Shown: one piece after another, positions 8,365 to 17,310 of the stretch
Layout of the letters: each line of letters begins with the position of its first letter
Numbering within the stretch: position 1 is the stretch's first letter
Assembly: GCF_003576475.1 (NCBI RefSeq)
Contig: NZ_QWGR01000001.1
Location: 372,001-436,000 of the forward strand
DNA: 64,000 nucleotides
Direction of reading: 5' to 3'
Origin: Maribellus luteus
GTDB lineage: Bacteria > Bacteroidota > Bacteroidia > Bacteroidales > Prolixibacteraceae
Notes under the pieces: model-generated
Databases searched by the model: none
Told to the model about the DNA's origin: nothing
Seen by the model: only the letters and a program-made list of their open reading frames with translations
Program-made: the position numbers and the translations under genes

Positions 8365-11004
8365 ATGAAGTTATCCAGTTTCAGTAAATGCCTTCCCGCA
8401 TTCCTCTTTTGTTTTGTCCTCTTTTTTACCGACGCCCACGCAAGTACGATTGTGCCCAAACCGGTTTCGATAACCCGGCAAAACACAAGTTTTATCCTAA
8501 AAAGTACAACGCCTATAAACCTGCAGGATGCATCGGATTTAATGCAGCAAAATGGTAACTACCTGGCCGAACAACTGCTTTCGTATTATAATCTCTCTTT
8601 AACGGTAGAGCAGAATAAGAAACCCCAGAAAGACGCGATAAACATTGCGTTAGACTCAGATTTACGGACTGATGAATACATTCTTGATGTTTCGCAAAAG
8701 AGCATTCGGCTGGTTGCCGGGAGCGACAGGGGTGTTTTTTACGGCATTCAAACCCTTTTACAGGTTATCCCAAGTACTTACTTATCGAAAACCTCAGCTG
8801 ACAACCTGGTTGTTGAAGGTGTAAAAATTAACGACTACCCGCGGTTTGGCTACCGGGGAGCCATGCTGGATGTATGCCGGCACTTTTTTAGCGTGGAAGA
8901 AGTGAAACGCTTTATTGATATACTGGCTTTGCACAAAATCAACACCTTTCACTGGCACCTGACCGAAGATCAGGGCTGGCGAATTGAAATAAAGAAGTAT
9001 CCTAAACTTACTGAAATTGGTTCGGTAAGGGCACAAACCCTTGTTAACCATTACAACGATAAAGTTCATTTGTATGACGGGGAACCTTATGGTGGTTATT
9101 ATACGCAGGAACAAATAAAAGATGTAGTTGCTTACGCCCAAAAACGCTTTATAACGATTATTCCCGAAATTGATATGCCGGGGCATGTTACGGCGGCGCT
9201 GGCTGCCTATCCTCAGCTTGCCTGCAAAGCGAATGAAACGTTTAAAGTGGGTGAAAAATGGGGAGTATTTAAAGATGTGCTTTGTATTGGCAAGGAATCC
9301 TCTTTTGAGTTTGTAGAAAATGTTTTACTGGAAGTGATGGACTTGTTCCCTTCAAAATACATTCATATCGGTGGAGACGAGTGTCCAACAGAAAGATGGA
9401 AGAAATGTCCGGATTGCCAAAAGCTGATGGCAGCAAAAGGGCTTAACGGTGAATCACGTCTTCAGAATTATTTTACAGGCCAGGTTGAAGCTTTTTTACA
9501 AGAGCACGGCCGGGAAATTATAGGTTGGGATGAAATCCTGGAAGGAGGCATCTCTCAAACAGCCACAATTATGTCGTGGCGGGGAACCAAAGGAGGAATT
9601 AAGGCTGCACAAAAAGGAAATAACGTAATTATGACACCCGGAACTCATTGCTATTTTGATAAATACCAAAGCCTGAAGAAAAATTCAGAACCATTGGCGA
9701 TCGGGGGATACATTCCGGTTTCAAAGGTTTATGATTTTGATCCTCTCGCCGGATTGAATGAGCAGGAAGGACAAAATGTTTTAGGCCTCCAGGCAAATCT
9801 GTGGACAGAATACATCAAAGATTTTGACCATTTGCAGTACATGTTGTTGCCGCGACTGGCTGCACTTGCTGAAGTAGGCTGGTCTTCGGATACTGAAGAT
9901 TATGATGATTTTCTAATCCGGTTGGAAAACCTGACGAAAATATACAAGGCACAGGACTACAACTATGCCCGGCATATTTTTACCGATATTAAAGGAAAGT
10001 TTGTGGATGCCGACAGCCTGACGATTGTGGGAAAGGCAATGCCGACTTCTAAATTATATCACCGGGTGGATGGGGAAAAGTACATGGACATGCCTGCGCC
10101 GGTTAAATCGTTGTACACCAACTCTGCCGGAATTGCGATTGCCTTTCAAACAAACAGTTCTGTGATTTCGGCCAAATGGGAAGTTCAAAAAAATCAGGTG
10201 TATCCGAATATTCCGCGGATAGGCTCTATGGGGCTTGATCTGTATATCAAAAAGAACGGAAAGTGGCAGTTTGCCGGTGCCGGAATTCCGGAAGATAAGT
10301 ATTCAGAAAAATACATTGTAACGGATATGGATACGAGCACCAAAGAGTGTTTGCTCTATTTACCGACTTACGACGAAATTGTTTCATTGAAAATAGGGGT
10401 AGATGAAGCTGCTTATATCCTCCCGGCAGCATCTCCTTTTGTTGGCAAGTATGTAATATACGGATCGAGTATCACGCAGGGAGCTTCGGCTTCCAGGGCT
10501 GGCATGGCTTACCCCGCGCGTATGTCTCGTGCTACAGGGCTGAATTTTATCAACTTGGGACTGAGTGGAAACGGAAAAATGGAAAAGCCGGTTATTGACA
10601 TGCTCGCTGATATTGAATGCGATGCTTTTATTATGGACTGTATTGCCAACCCGAGCGCAGAACAAATAAGAGAAAGAGCGCCCTATGCCATCCGTCATCT
10701 TCGTGAAAAGCATCCGAATACTCCCATCATTTTTATTCAGAGCGTGGTACGTGAGAAAGGTTACTTTAATGCGAAAGTGGAAGTATGGAATCGTCAGCAG
10801 AATGAGGCAATTGCCGAGGTGGTTAAAAACTTGCAGAACGAAAATATACCTTACCTGTACCTGATTGAAGAAGATGACTTTCTGGGTACAGATCACGAAG
10901 GGACGGTTGACGGTGTGCATCCCAATGACCTGGGCTTTGATCGTTTAATCAATGCTGTTCAGCCTAAAATACAAGCCATTTTAGAACTTCATAAAGATTT
11001 GTAG
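8365..11004 (+). CDS. GH20 beta-N-acetylhexosaminidase fused to SGNH (GxDLY-type) hydrolase
   Basis: Secreted two-enzyme fusion. The ATG at 8365 is chosen because it opens a good signal peptide (MKLSSFSKCLPAFLF); an upstream in-frame start at 8275 would add 30 unlikely residues. GH20b domain about 27-150, then the GH20 barrel with HWHLTEDQGWR near 195 and the catalytic GGDEC near 335. After a linker comes a GxDLY beta domain (GLDLY near 621) and an SGNH hydrolase with GSSIT (699), the SGNGK block and DGVHPND (848). It should remove terminal beta-GlcNAc/GalNAc and an ester (O-acetyl or similar). 879 aa. Confidence 0.94.
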   Translation: MKLSSFSKCLPAFLFCFVLFFTDAHASTIVPKPVSITRQNTSFILKSTTPINLQDASDLMQQNGNYLAEQLLSYYNLSLTVEQNKKPQKDAINIALDSDLRTDEYILDVSQKSIRLVAGSDRGVFYGIQTLLQVIPSTYLSKTSADNLVVEGVKINDYPRFGYRGAMLDVCRHFFSVEEVKRFIDILALHKINTFHWHLTEDQGWRIEIKKYPKLTEIGSVRAQTLVNHYNDKVHLYDGEPYGGYYTQEQIKDVVAYAQKRFITIIPEIDMPGHVTAALAAYPQLACKANETFKVGEKWGVFKDVLCIGKESSFEFVENVLLEVMDLFPSKYIHIGGDECPTERWKKCPDCQKLMAAKGLNGESRLQNYFTGQVEAFLQEHGREIIGWDEILEGGISQTATIMSWRGTKGGIKAAQKGNNVIMTPGTHCYFDKYQSLKKNSEPLAIGGYIPVSKVYDFDPLAGLNEQEGQNVLGLQANLWTEYIKDFDHLQYMLLPRLAALAEVGWSSDTEDYDDFLIRLENLTKIYKAQDYNYARHIFTDIKGKFVDADSLTIVGKAMPTSKLYHRVDGEKYMDMPAPVKSLYTNSAGIAIAFQTNSSVISAKWEVQKNQVYPNIPRIGSMGLDLYIKKNGKWQFAGAGIPEDKYSEKYIVTDMDTSTKECLLYLPTYDEIVSLKIGVDEAAYILPAASPFVGKYVIYGSSITQGASASRAGMAYPARMSRATGLNFINLGLSGNGKMEKPVIDMLADIECDAFIMDCIANPSAEQIRERAPYAIRHLREKHPNTPIIFIQSVVREKGYFNAKVEVWNRQQNEAIAEVVKNLQNENIPYLYLIEEDDFLGTDHEGTVDGVHPNDLGFDRLINAVQPKIQAILELHKDL

Positions 11005-11018
11005 AAATTAAAAGTTAA

Positions 11019-11909
11019 GTGATGGTCATTATGAGTGTAAAAATAAATTTGCTGCTTATTGTATGTGTTCTTGTTTCCGGGATTGGAATGGATTTGCATG
11101 CCCAGAATAAAAAACTGAAAATAATCAATTACAATGTATTGGAAGGGATCAAGCTTGATACCACTTCCAATCACCAGAAGTTTGCCGACTGGGTAAATGA
11201 GCAGGACCCCGATATTCTGGCTTTGCAGGAGCTCAATTCTTTCACCCAAAAGAAACTTGAGCAATTGGCGCGGAGTTTTAATCATCCGTATGCCGTGTTG
11301 CTAAAAGAAACGGGGTATCCGGTGGGTATCACGTCAAAATATCCGATAATTAATGTCGAAAAGGTGCTGGATAATATGTGGCACGGATTTATAAAGGCAG
11401 AAATACGGGGGTATAATATTTTTGTAATCCATCTTTCTCCTCATGTATACTGGAAAAGAAGAGAAGAAATCGATTTGATTTTAAACACCTCAATTTCAGA
11501 ATCCAAAGGCGCTCAGAAAACAATTATCATGGGAGATTTTAACTCTGTTTCAGAACTGGATGCAGATGCTTACCAGGATGGGAGATTGCTTGAGCGTTTG
11601 AGAATAGCAGACGAAAAGTCGCCCGCTATTGAGAACCTGGCAGAAGGAAAACTGGATTACGAGGTGCACCGGAAAATGACACAAGCCGGCTATATTGATG
11701 CTTTCAGATTAAAACACAAGGTGTATGATTCATCGGCGCTAACCCTTCGTTTTTCGGAGAATGGCAAAATTCCCTCCAGGCGGATTGATTATATTTATGT
11801 CAGCAAGGATCTGAAACGTAAGGTTTCTTCGGCCTCCATCATAAAAGACCAGTTTACCCATTACCACTCTGATCATTATCCGGTAACAATCGAATTAAAC
11901 ATCAAATAA
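11019..11909 (+). CDS. Secreted endonuclease/exonuclease/phosphatase-family phosphodiesterase
   Basis: EEP-fold metal-dependent phosphodiesterase. Seen: signal peptide ending near the LHAQ at about residue 29, NYNVLEG, ALQEL (metal Glu), GDFNS (catalytic Asp/Asn), RIDYIYVS and the final SDHYPV. Starts are clustered (GTG 11019, ATG 11022, ATG 11031); ATG 11031 is also plausible. It lies 14 bp after the GH20-SGNH gene and 1 bp before the GDPD gene, so all three are co-transcribed. Substrates of this superfamily range from nucleic acid to phospholipid heads; the context favours a phosphodiester in a glycan or glycolipid. Confidence 0.9.
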   Translation: MMVIMSVKINLLLIVCVLVSGIGMDLHAQNKKLKIINYNVLEGIKLDTTSNHQKFADWVNEQDPDILALQELNSFTQKKLEQLARSFNHPYAVLLKETGYPVGITSKYPIINVEKVLDNMWHGFIKAEIRGYNIFVIHLSPHVYWKRREEIDLILNTSISESKGAQKTIIMGDFNSVSELDADAYQDGRLLERLRIADEKSPAIENLAEGKLDYEVHRKMTQAGYIDAFRLKHKVYDSSALTLRFSENGKIPSRRIDYIYVSKDLKRKVSSASIIKDQFTHYHSDHYPVTIELNIK

Positions 11910-11910
11910 T

Positions 11911-12837
11911 ATGAGACTACTAGTCATTCCGTTTTTATTTCTTTTGGTTTGCTGCGGAGTTACACCAAAAGACAAAACCAATAGTGTTCAGGAATCAAGC
12001 GATAGAGTAACCCGTATTCGCCAGAAACTTATAGATCGCGACAAAAGTACAGTGATTGTTGTTGCCCACCGGGGCGATTGGCGAAACTTTCCTGAAAACT
12101 CGCTTGAAGCCCTTGATAATGCCGTAAAGATGGGAGTTGATGTGGTTGAGTTAGACGTTCAGATGACCAAAGACAGTGTTATAATTCTGATGCACGATGG
12201 AACGCTTGACCGGACCACTACCGGAAAAGGGAGGGTTTCGGAGCAGGACTGGGCATACATCAGCAGCTTAAAACTCAGAAATGGCTGTTCGATAAAAACC
12301 ATCCATAAAGTACCAACTTTGGAAGAAGCCCTGCTTCATGCAAAAGGGAAGGTTATGGTGAATCTGGATAAGGCGGATCGTTATTTTGAGCAGGTGTACA
12401 AGTTGCTTGAGAAAACAGGAACCACAAAACAGGTTATTATGAAGGGAGGTAAAAGCGTGGAAGATGTAAAGCTACTCTATGGCGATTACCTGGATGAGGT
12501 GATATATATGCCCATTGTAAATTTGGATAAATCGAATGCCCGCGAACAAATTCAGCAGTTTAAGACGGATCTTCAGCCCGTAGCTTTTGAATTGTTATTT
12601 GCCAACGACTCCAACAAACTGGCCAAAGAAGTAATTTCCATGCTGGAAGGCCATTCGCTGATCTGGTACAACACGCTATGGGATACAATGGCAGGCGGCC
12701 ACGATGATGATATGTCGCTGGAAGACCCGGATAAAGGATACGGTTACCTGGTTGATAGCCTTGGTGCCCGAATCATTCAAACCGACCGTCCTCAAATGTT
12801 GCTGGATTATTTGAGGCAACGAGAGCTGCACAACTAA
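11911..12837 (+). CDS. Glycerophosphodiester phosphodiesterase-family lipoprotein
   Basis: GDPD TIM-barrel enzyme that hydrolyses glycerophosphodiesters to glycerol-3-phosphate and an alcohol. Lipobox LVCC near residue 15. Catalytic pieces: AHRGDWRNFPENS near 52-64, VELDVQMTKD and LMHDGTLDRTTTGKG. One base separates it from the EEP gene, implying translational coupling. Some close relatives are annotated glycerophosphoinositol-type enzymes; the exact head group cannot be told from sequence. It is the last gene of the locus and meets a convergent porin gene. Confidence 0.93.
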   Translation: MRLLVIPFLFLLVCCGVTPKDKTNSVQESSDRVTRIRQKLIDRDKSTVIVVAHRGDWRNFPENSLEALDNAVKMGVDVVELDVQMTKDSVIILMHDGTLDRTTTGKGRVSEQDWAYISSLKLRNGCSIKTIHKVPTLEEALLHAKGKVMVNLDKADRYFEQVYKLLEKTGTTKQVIMKGGKSVEDVKLLYGDYLDEVIYMPIVNLDKSNAREQIQQFKTDLQPVAFELLFANDSNKLAKEVISMLEGHSLIWYNTLWDTMAGGHDDDMSLEDPDKGYGYLVDSLGARIIQTDRPQMLLDYLRQRELHN

Positions 12838-12904
12838 TATTTCGAATGTATTGTGCTGTCAGTTTTTTGTCGAGGCTGACTCAAACGTTGATAGAGGAAG
12901 GTTC

Positions 12905-14206
12905 TTAAATCACAATTTGGGTTTGAAAGATAAACGTTCCCAAATGTTGGGAAGGAACTCCCGCGTCGATGTTTTTTACAAGCGGACGAAGGGAATATTG
13001 CATACTGAACTTTAGCTTGTGGCCGTTTGCAAACAGATTCGCACCAAAATCGTAGTTGTATATTTTTTGCGGGAGCGCTTCAAAATCTTTTAATGCATAA
13101 GCACAGAAAAGTTGCAGCCGCCCGGCTTTCTCCATAAAAGACTGGGGGAGAAGATAACCCAAGGTGCTGTACCATATGTTTCCGGTACCGATTTTATACT
13201 CTGTATTTCCGGCGCCTTCAGTGGCTGTGCCATCATACCAGCGGTTCATGGTACCGGAAGTACGCAGGTAATTTGTCCCAAAATTGTAGTTGTAAATCAC
13301 ACTGTAAACCGAAATTGCCTGGTTGTTTTTAAACGGGAGTTCCATAAAATAGTCGGCACCAAGCAGCATTCGGTCTTTCAAAGTCCGGCCTCCGCTTTTG
13401 TCGAATTCAGCAACCGAGCCGGGATAAAAATCAAACCCTATTCCCAAATTGCAGATTTTCTTTTCTCCAAAATAGGTCATCGGAACATAAGGTGTCTGGA
13501 AATATTCTCTCTCCCAAAAATTCCAGGTAGTATAAGCTTTCCAAGCCAGTTGGGTCGACGGAAATTCATAGCCATTCTTTGTTTCAGGTTGTTCTGGTAC
13601 CCCGTTGTAGACCATCGGTTTGGAGATGACTGCACGATAATTCAATCGGTTTAAAGTTCCTTTAATAAAAATACCGAATTGCCGAATTTCCAGATCGGAA
13701 TGATTCACGGATGGGATGTTGAATCCCGGGTTATCGAGAGTCAAGGTTTTCTGATAGCTGGCATTGGTCAATCTTGAAATACCGTTCCATCCGTTTAGTC
13801 CAAAGCCAAGACTTAATGACTTTGGAAGCAGGTCGTACATGGCCCAAACATCGTGAAAATAAATGGTTGGTTTTGAGCTGGAGGCATTCAGGTTATTAAA
13901 TCCAAACTGGGTGTAAAAAGTTGTTTTTTTGTTCAGTTTATTGAACATTGAGAAGCGGGTGCGCCGCAGGGCAAAGTCGAACTCAGATGCTATCGGGTCG
14001 CCCGAAATGGTTGCACTGCCGGGATTTAGTTTTGTTTGCCGCGCCCAAAACTGTGTGGCAAATGATAGTTTGGAATATGCCGATCCCGAATCGTTTAAAG
14101 GAATCAGAAGATTATTGGCGATTTTCGACTCATGATCTACCGGTGTTTTGGCAGAGGATAGAATAGAAAAACAAATCAGTGACAAAAGAATAAAACTACG
14201 CTTCAT
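12905..14206 (-). CDS. Porin-like outer membrane beta-barrel protein
   Basis: Predicted outer-membrane barrel with a clear signal peptide (MKRSFILLSLICFSILSSAK). The ATG at 14206 is chosen over a TTG at 14221. The mature part alternates short aromatic-rich beta strands (SKLSFATQFWARQTK, RTRFSMFNKLNKKTTFYTQFG) and ends in an aromatic strand FIFQTQIVI, as in OprP/phosphate-selective-porin-like proteins. It is monocistronic, convergent with the GDPD gene. Cargo unknown. 433 aa. Confidence 0.8.
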   Translation of the reverse strand: MKRSFILLSLICFSILSSAKTPVDHESKIANNLLIPLNDSGSAYSKLSFATQFWARQTKLNPGSATISGDPIASEFDFALRRTRFSMFNKLNKKTTFYTQFGFNNLNASSSKPTIYFHDVWAMYDLLPKSLSLGFGLNGWNGISRLTNASYQKTLTLDNPGFNIPSVNHSDLEIRQFGIFIKGTLNRLNYRAVISKPMVYNGVPEQPETKNGYEFPSTQLAWKAYTTWNFWEREYFQTPYVPMTYFGEKKICNLGIGFDFYPGSVAEFDKSGGRTLKDRMLLGADYFMELPFKNNQAISVYSVIYNYNFGTNYLRTSGTMNRWYDGTATEGAGNTEYKIGTGNIWYSTLGYLLPQSFMEKAGRLQLFCAYALKDFEALPQKIYNYDFGANLFANGHKLKFSMQYSLRPLVKNIDAGVPSQHLGTFIFQTQIVI

Positions 14207-14266
14207 CGGTGAAATTGTCAAAAGTTAAGGATGATGGATGTTTTTGGATGGAGCGACTCGCTTTCC

Positions 14267-14312
14267 TGATTTCCCACTTCCCGCCTTACGAAGCGAGAAG
14301 TGGAAAATCAGC
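14267..14312. repeat. Inverted repeat between porin and transporter genes
   Basis: Fifteen-base arms CTGATTTCCCACTTC and GAAGTGGAAAATCAG with one mismatch, 16-nt loop. It lies downstream of the transporter gene on the minus strand but lacks a T-run on that strand; it could stabilise the mRNA end or be an interspersed palindromic repeat. Confidence 0.5.
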
Positions 14313-14371
14313 AGACCGATTATAGTCAGGGAAAAAAGCGCCACCATTCACAGTACGATAAAAAAAATGGT

Positions 14372-16027
14372 TTATAAGAAGATGAGTACAAGTGCCTGTG
14401 CCAGTAAAATCCGTAGAAACATAACCAGTGGATAAACCGTAGCGTATGCTGTTGACTGGGCCTGAACAGGTGCCTGCGAGTTTGCAAATTCAAGGGCTGG
14501 CGGGTCGGTCATAGAGCCGGCAAGCAAACCGCAAATCGATAAGTAGTTAAATTTTAAGAACCGGGCTGTAAAACCGATAATCAATATCGGAATTGCGGTA
14601 ATGGCCACTCCGTATGCCATCCACATGTAGCCGCCGTTTATAATGGTTTCAACAAAATGTTTTCCGGCTCCAAGCCCAACACAAGCCAGGAACAGGATGA
14701 TGCCCAGTTCGCGGATAAAAAGGTTGGCTCCGGGAGTCATGTAAAAATCAAGTTTCCCGATTCGGCCTTTATGCCCCAGAAAAAGGGCTATCAACAATGG
14801 CCCGCCTGCCAGACCCAATTTGGCAGGAGCCGGTAATCCCGGTATGGCAAAAGGAATACTACCGAGCAAAACTCCGGCAAAAATTCCGATAAGAATAGGA
14901 ATAATGTTGGGATGCGATAGTTCTTTCATTGAGTTTCCAAGAAGTTTGGCTACTTCGTCCAGCGCTTTTCTTTTTCCTACAATGCGAATGGTGTCGCCAA
15001 ATTCAACACTATCGTTTTCGCTGGGCATTATTTCACTTCCGAATCTGAAAATACGTGTAATGTTCACAGGGAAACGTCTGGAGATTCCAATTTCTTTGAT
15101 GGTTTTTCCGGCCAGTTTTTTATTGGTAAAAACCACATGCCGCATTCCCAAACGTCCGGTAATGTTTAAGTCGCCGGTCTTTTCGAGCTTCCCGACCTTT
15201 AACTCAAGTATATTAAAGCTTTGCTTGGTAGAAACTCCGTAGAGGACATCTTCTGTTTGGATGGTGTCGTCCTCTTCGGGTATAATGAATTCGTTGTTCC
15301 GGAAGATTCTTGACAAAACAAATTCGCCCGACAGCGTTTCTCGCAAAAAAGCAATTGTTTTTCCTTCCAGAGCCTGGTTGCTGACTTTCAGGTTAACAGC
15401 TTCCAGCTTTCCGGAAACGCCCGATACTTTGTTTGAAAAATCTTCTGCCTCTTTTTGAACTTTTATTTTAAAGAAACCCCGAATGATAAGCATGGTGAGG
15501 ATAATACCGATGATGCCAAAAGGGTAGGCTACAGCATAGGCCATCCCGGCGAGCTCGGTAAGTTGAGGATTCGAAAGCTGCTCTTGAATAACTTGCTGGG
15601 CGGCTCCCAGCCCCGGGGTATTGGTAACTGCTCCGCACATAATTCCGGTAATTACAGGTGTGGGAATATCAAATGCCAGTTTTAGCCCAATGGCGCAAAG
15701 AAAACCCAGCACAACAATTCCTACGGCCAGCAAGTTGAGCTTTAGTCCGTTGCTTTTTAGTGATGAAAGAAAACGGGGGCCTACGTCGAGACCAATGGAA
15801 TATACAAAAAGTATCAGCCCGAATTCCTTGACAAAGTGTAGGGTTTCGGCATTCGAGCGAGCTCCCAGGTGCCCGATTAAAAGCCCGGTAAAAAGTACGC
15901 CGGCAATACCCAGTTTTATGTTGAAGACTTTGATTTTTCCGAGTAGGATACCAGATATACCCACCAGACTCAAAAACAGTAAAGTAGAGGGAGTTCCACT
16001 TTGCGAAAATAAATTGATTATACCCAT
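14372..16027 (-). CDS. YidE/AspT-type putative transporter with two TrkA-C domains
   Basis: Inner-membrane secondary transporter of the aspartate:alanine-exchanger family: two membrane halves of about five helices each (about 1-190 and 375-551) around two RCK/TrkA-C domains (about 205-370). 551 aa matches E. coli YidE length. The ATG at 16027 (MGIINLFSQSG) is preferred to an upstream start at 16069 because the family begins right at the first helix. Conserved halves show GAVTNTPGLGAAQ and GSMTDPPALEFAN. Substrate unknown; the upstream B12-riboswitch unit could read into it across a 180-bp gap. Confidence 0.9.
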   Translation of the reverse strand: MGIINLFSQSGTPSTLLFLSLVGISGILLGKIKVFNIKLGIAGVLFTGLLIGHLGARSNAETLHFVKEFGLILFVYSIGLDVGPRFLSSLKSNGLKLNLLAVGIVVLGFLCAIGLKLAFDIPTPVITGIMCGAVTNTPGLGAAQQVIQEQLSNPQLTELAGMAYAVAYPFGIIGIILTMLIIRGFFKIKVQKEAEDFSNKVSGVSGKLEAVNLKVSNQALEGKTIAFLRETLSGEFVLSRIFRNNEFIIPEEDDTIQTEDVLYGVSTKQSFNILELKVGKLEKTGDLNITGRLGMRHVVFTNKKLAGKTIKEIGISRRFPVNITRIFRFGSEIMPSENDSVEFGDTIRIVGKRKALDEVAKLLGNSMKELSHPNIIPILIGIFAGVLLGSIPFAIPGLPAPAKLGLAGGPLLIALFLGHKGRIGKLDFYMTPGANLFIRELGIILFLACVGLGAGKHFVETIINGGYMWMAYGVAITAIPILIIGFTARFLKFNYLSICGLLAGSMTDPPALEFANSQAPVQAQSTAYATVYPLVMFLRILLAQALVLIFL

Positions 16028-16206
16028 TGTTGTTTGTTTAAAGGGGAGCAATCGGAAATAAATCCTCATACTCCCCTGGTACCCAGATAAATATTTTTCA
16101 TACAGGACATTGCCCCGTATCGAGCTATAAAATCTGCACTGATTTATGTTGATGTTTTTTAAACCTTGAAATAATTATTCCGGCTTGTAGCAGGAAGATG
16201 TGGTAT

Positions 16207-16524
16207 TCAGCCAGCACCGCTCATGTTACATGAATAAAGTTTATGGAAGTAACCGTATTTTTTCATCGTGTTTTTACTGCAACGGTCATTTGTGGTCGGG
16301 GCCTTCACCAGCTTTTCGTTTCTGAATTTTAAAAGCGAAATGTGGTTGTACGGAGTGAAATCAATCCCCGGTTCGTATTTGAATGTACAACTTTTGCATT
16401 GTTCTATTTCTTCGCCTTGTTTGAGCTTCGTTTGCGAAAACTCTCCTTTCAAATAGGCTTCGCAGTCCTCTTCTGGTTTCCGGGCGAACACAATATGTGT
16501 GCCCTCCAGGTCTTGTGTAAGCAT
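16207..16524 (-). CDS. Small Cys-containing protein downstream of a cobalamin riboswitch
   Basis: 105-aa ORF that I do not recognise. No signal peptide or membrane segment. Five cysteines, including CKSC near residues 43-46, and a Tyr/Phe/His-rich C-terminal half (KKYGYFHKLYSC). Its start is about 130 nt downstream of a B12 riboswitch on the same strand and no other ORF lies between, so it is the first gene of that regulon unit. That context makes it more likely to be real than its size alone would. It could bind metal or corrinoid; this is inference. Confidence 0.55.
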   Translation of the reverse strand: MLTQDLEGTHIVFARKPEEDCEAYLKGEFSQTKLKQGEEIEQCKSCTFKYEPGIDFTPYNHISLLKFRNEKLVKAPTTNDRCSKNTMKKYGYFHKLYSCNMSGAG

Positions 16525-16656
16525 ACAGCAATCACTAATTAATAAAACTTAAACCGAATGCTTTGCGAGTAAAAAAATAGTTGGTTGAAAAATAACAGGT
16601 GTGTTTCGTGCCAGACTACTGCTTCATACCGCGAAAGCAATTGCCGTTCAATAAAT

Positions 16657-16866
16657 ATAAGACAGGTTTTCTGGCTAGTCCGTTTTTCTGCTTCCGGGCG
16701 CCTTTCTTAATTTTCCGAAAAGGAGAATTATTCTCTTCCATTGGAAAAGTTAGGACAGACCAGATGCAAATAATGATGAAAAACTGTGGTTGGACTTTAC
16801 AGTTGCGCGACAGCTCACGATTTTCACGTGATTTCCTGTTAAACCCGTTTTACCGGGTATCTTACG
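16657..16866 (-). promoter_or_regulatory. Cobalamin (B12) riboswitch
   Basis: Read on the minus strand the region carries the AdoCbl-class riboswitch elements in order: TTAACAGGAAATCACG, TGAAAATCGTGA (P4), the B12 box GCTGTCGCGCAACTGTAA (plus 16797-16814), the ACCACAG and AAGGCGC elements, and the 3' AGCCAGAAAACCTGTCT (around 16660-16676). TAAGA at the 5' end pairs with TCTTA at the 3' end to close P1. The regulated gene must be on the minus strand: the 105-aa ORF at 16524 and perhaps the YidE-type transporter. Confidence 0.93.
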
Positions 16867-17124
16867 TCTCAGATTTTTGAATGAACGCCGGGCAAATGTA
16901 ATTTCAAAACACAACAAAACAAAAATAAACGCTTGTTTGGGGAGTTTGTTCTTGCTTTATTAACAAACTGTTTCCTTTAAATAGTCAGTAATCATCGAAT
17001 AAGTGTGAATTTTAAAAATAACATATGATTGATATATAGCGGATTGTGCAACTAAAGATTGAGCTTGAAGTTGTTTATTGGGACAATAAACTTAATCTAA
17101 CATAAAAGAGGAGTCTTAATTCAG

Positions 17125-17256
17125 TTGGTCAACGGTAAAAGTTTCAAACGCACTGCTTGCAGGGGCTTTAATATCGAGTTCAAAAAACTGAACTTTAATT
17201 TTAAGGATGAAGAGTTCAGACAAATTTGTGTATGGGTATATGACGAAAGCTACTAA
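17125..17256 (+). CDS. Possible small ORF or gene remnant (43 aa)
   Basis: In the otherwise empty stretch 16867-17310, one plus frame reads like protein (KKLNFNFKDEEFRQICVWVY) to a TAA at 17254. It has no ATG; a TTG at 17125 follows AAGAGGAG by 13 nt. An in-frame stop lies just upstream. It may be a tiny gene or the 3' remnant of a decayed one. Nothing else was recognised in this gap. Confidence 0.2.
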   Translation: MVNGKSFKRTACRGFNIEFKKLNFNFKDEEFRQICVWVYDESY

Positions 17257-17310
17257 AGTGAACACTCTCAGGATTGATGCTTTTCAAAAGAGTACGTTCA
17301 CATCGTAAAA

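Noticed and set aside
10384-10920. 178-codon minus-strand ORF inside the GH20-SGNH gene
   Set aside because: Antisense shadow of the SGNH domain, whose motifs are intact on the plus strand.
12838-12904. Terminator between GDPD and porin genes
   Set aside because: Only a five-base stem GTCAG/CTGAC with a loose loop; too weak to call.
16599-16880. 93-codon plus-strand ORF
   Set aside because: It is antisense to the cobalamin riboswitch, which explains the sequence conservation.
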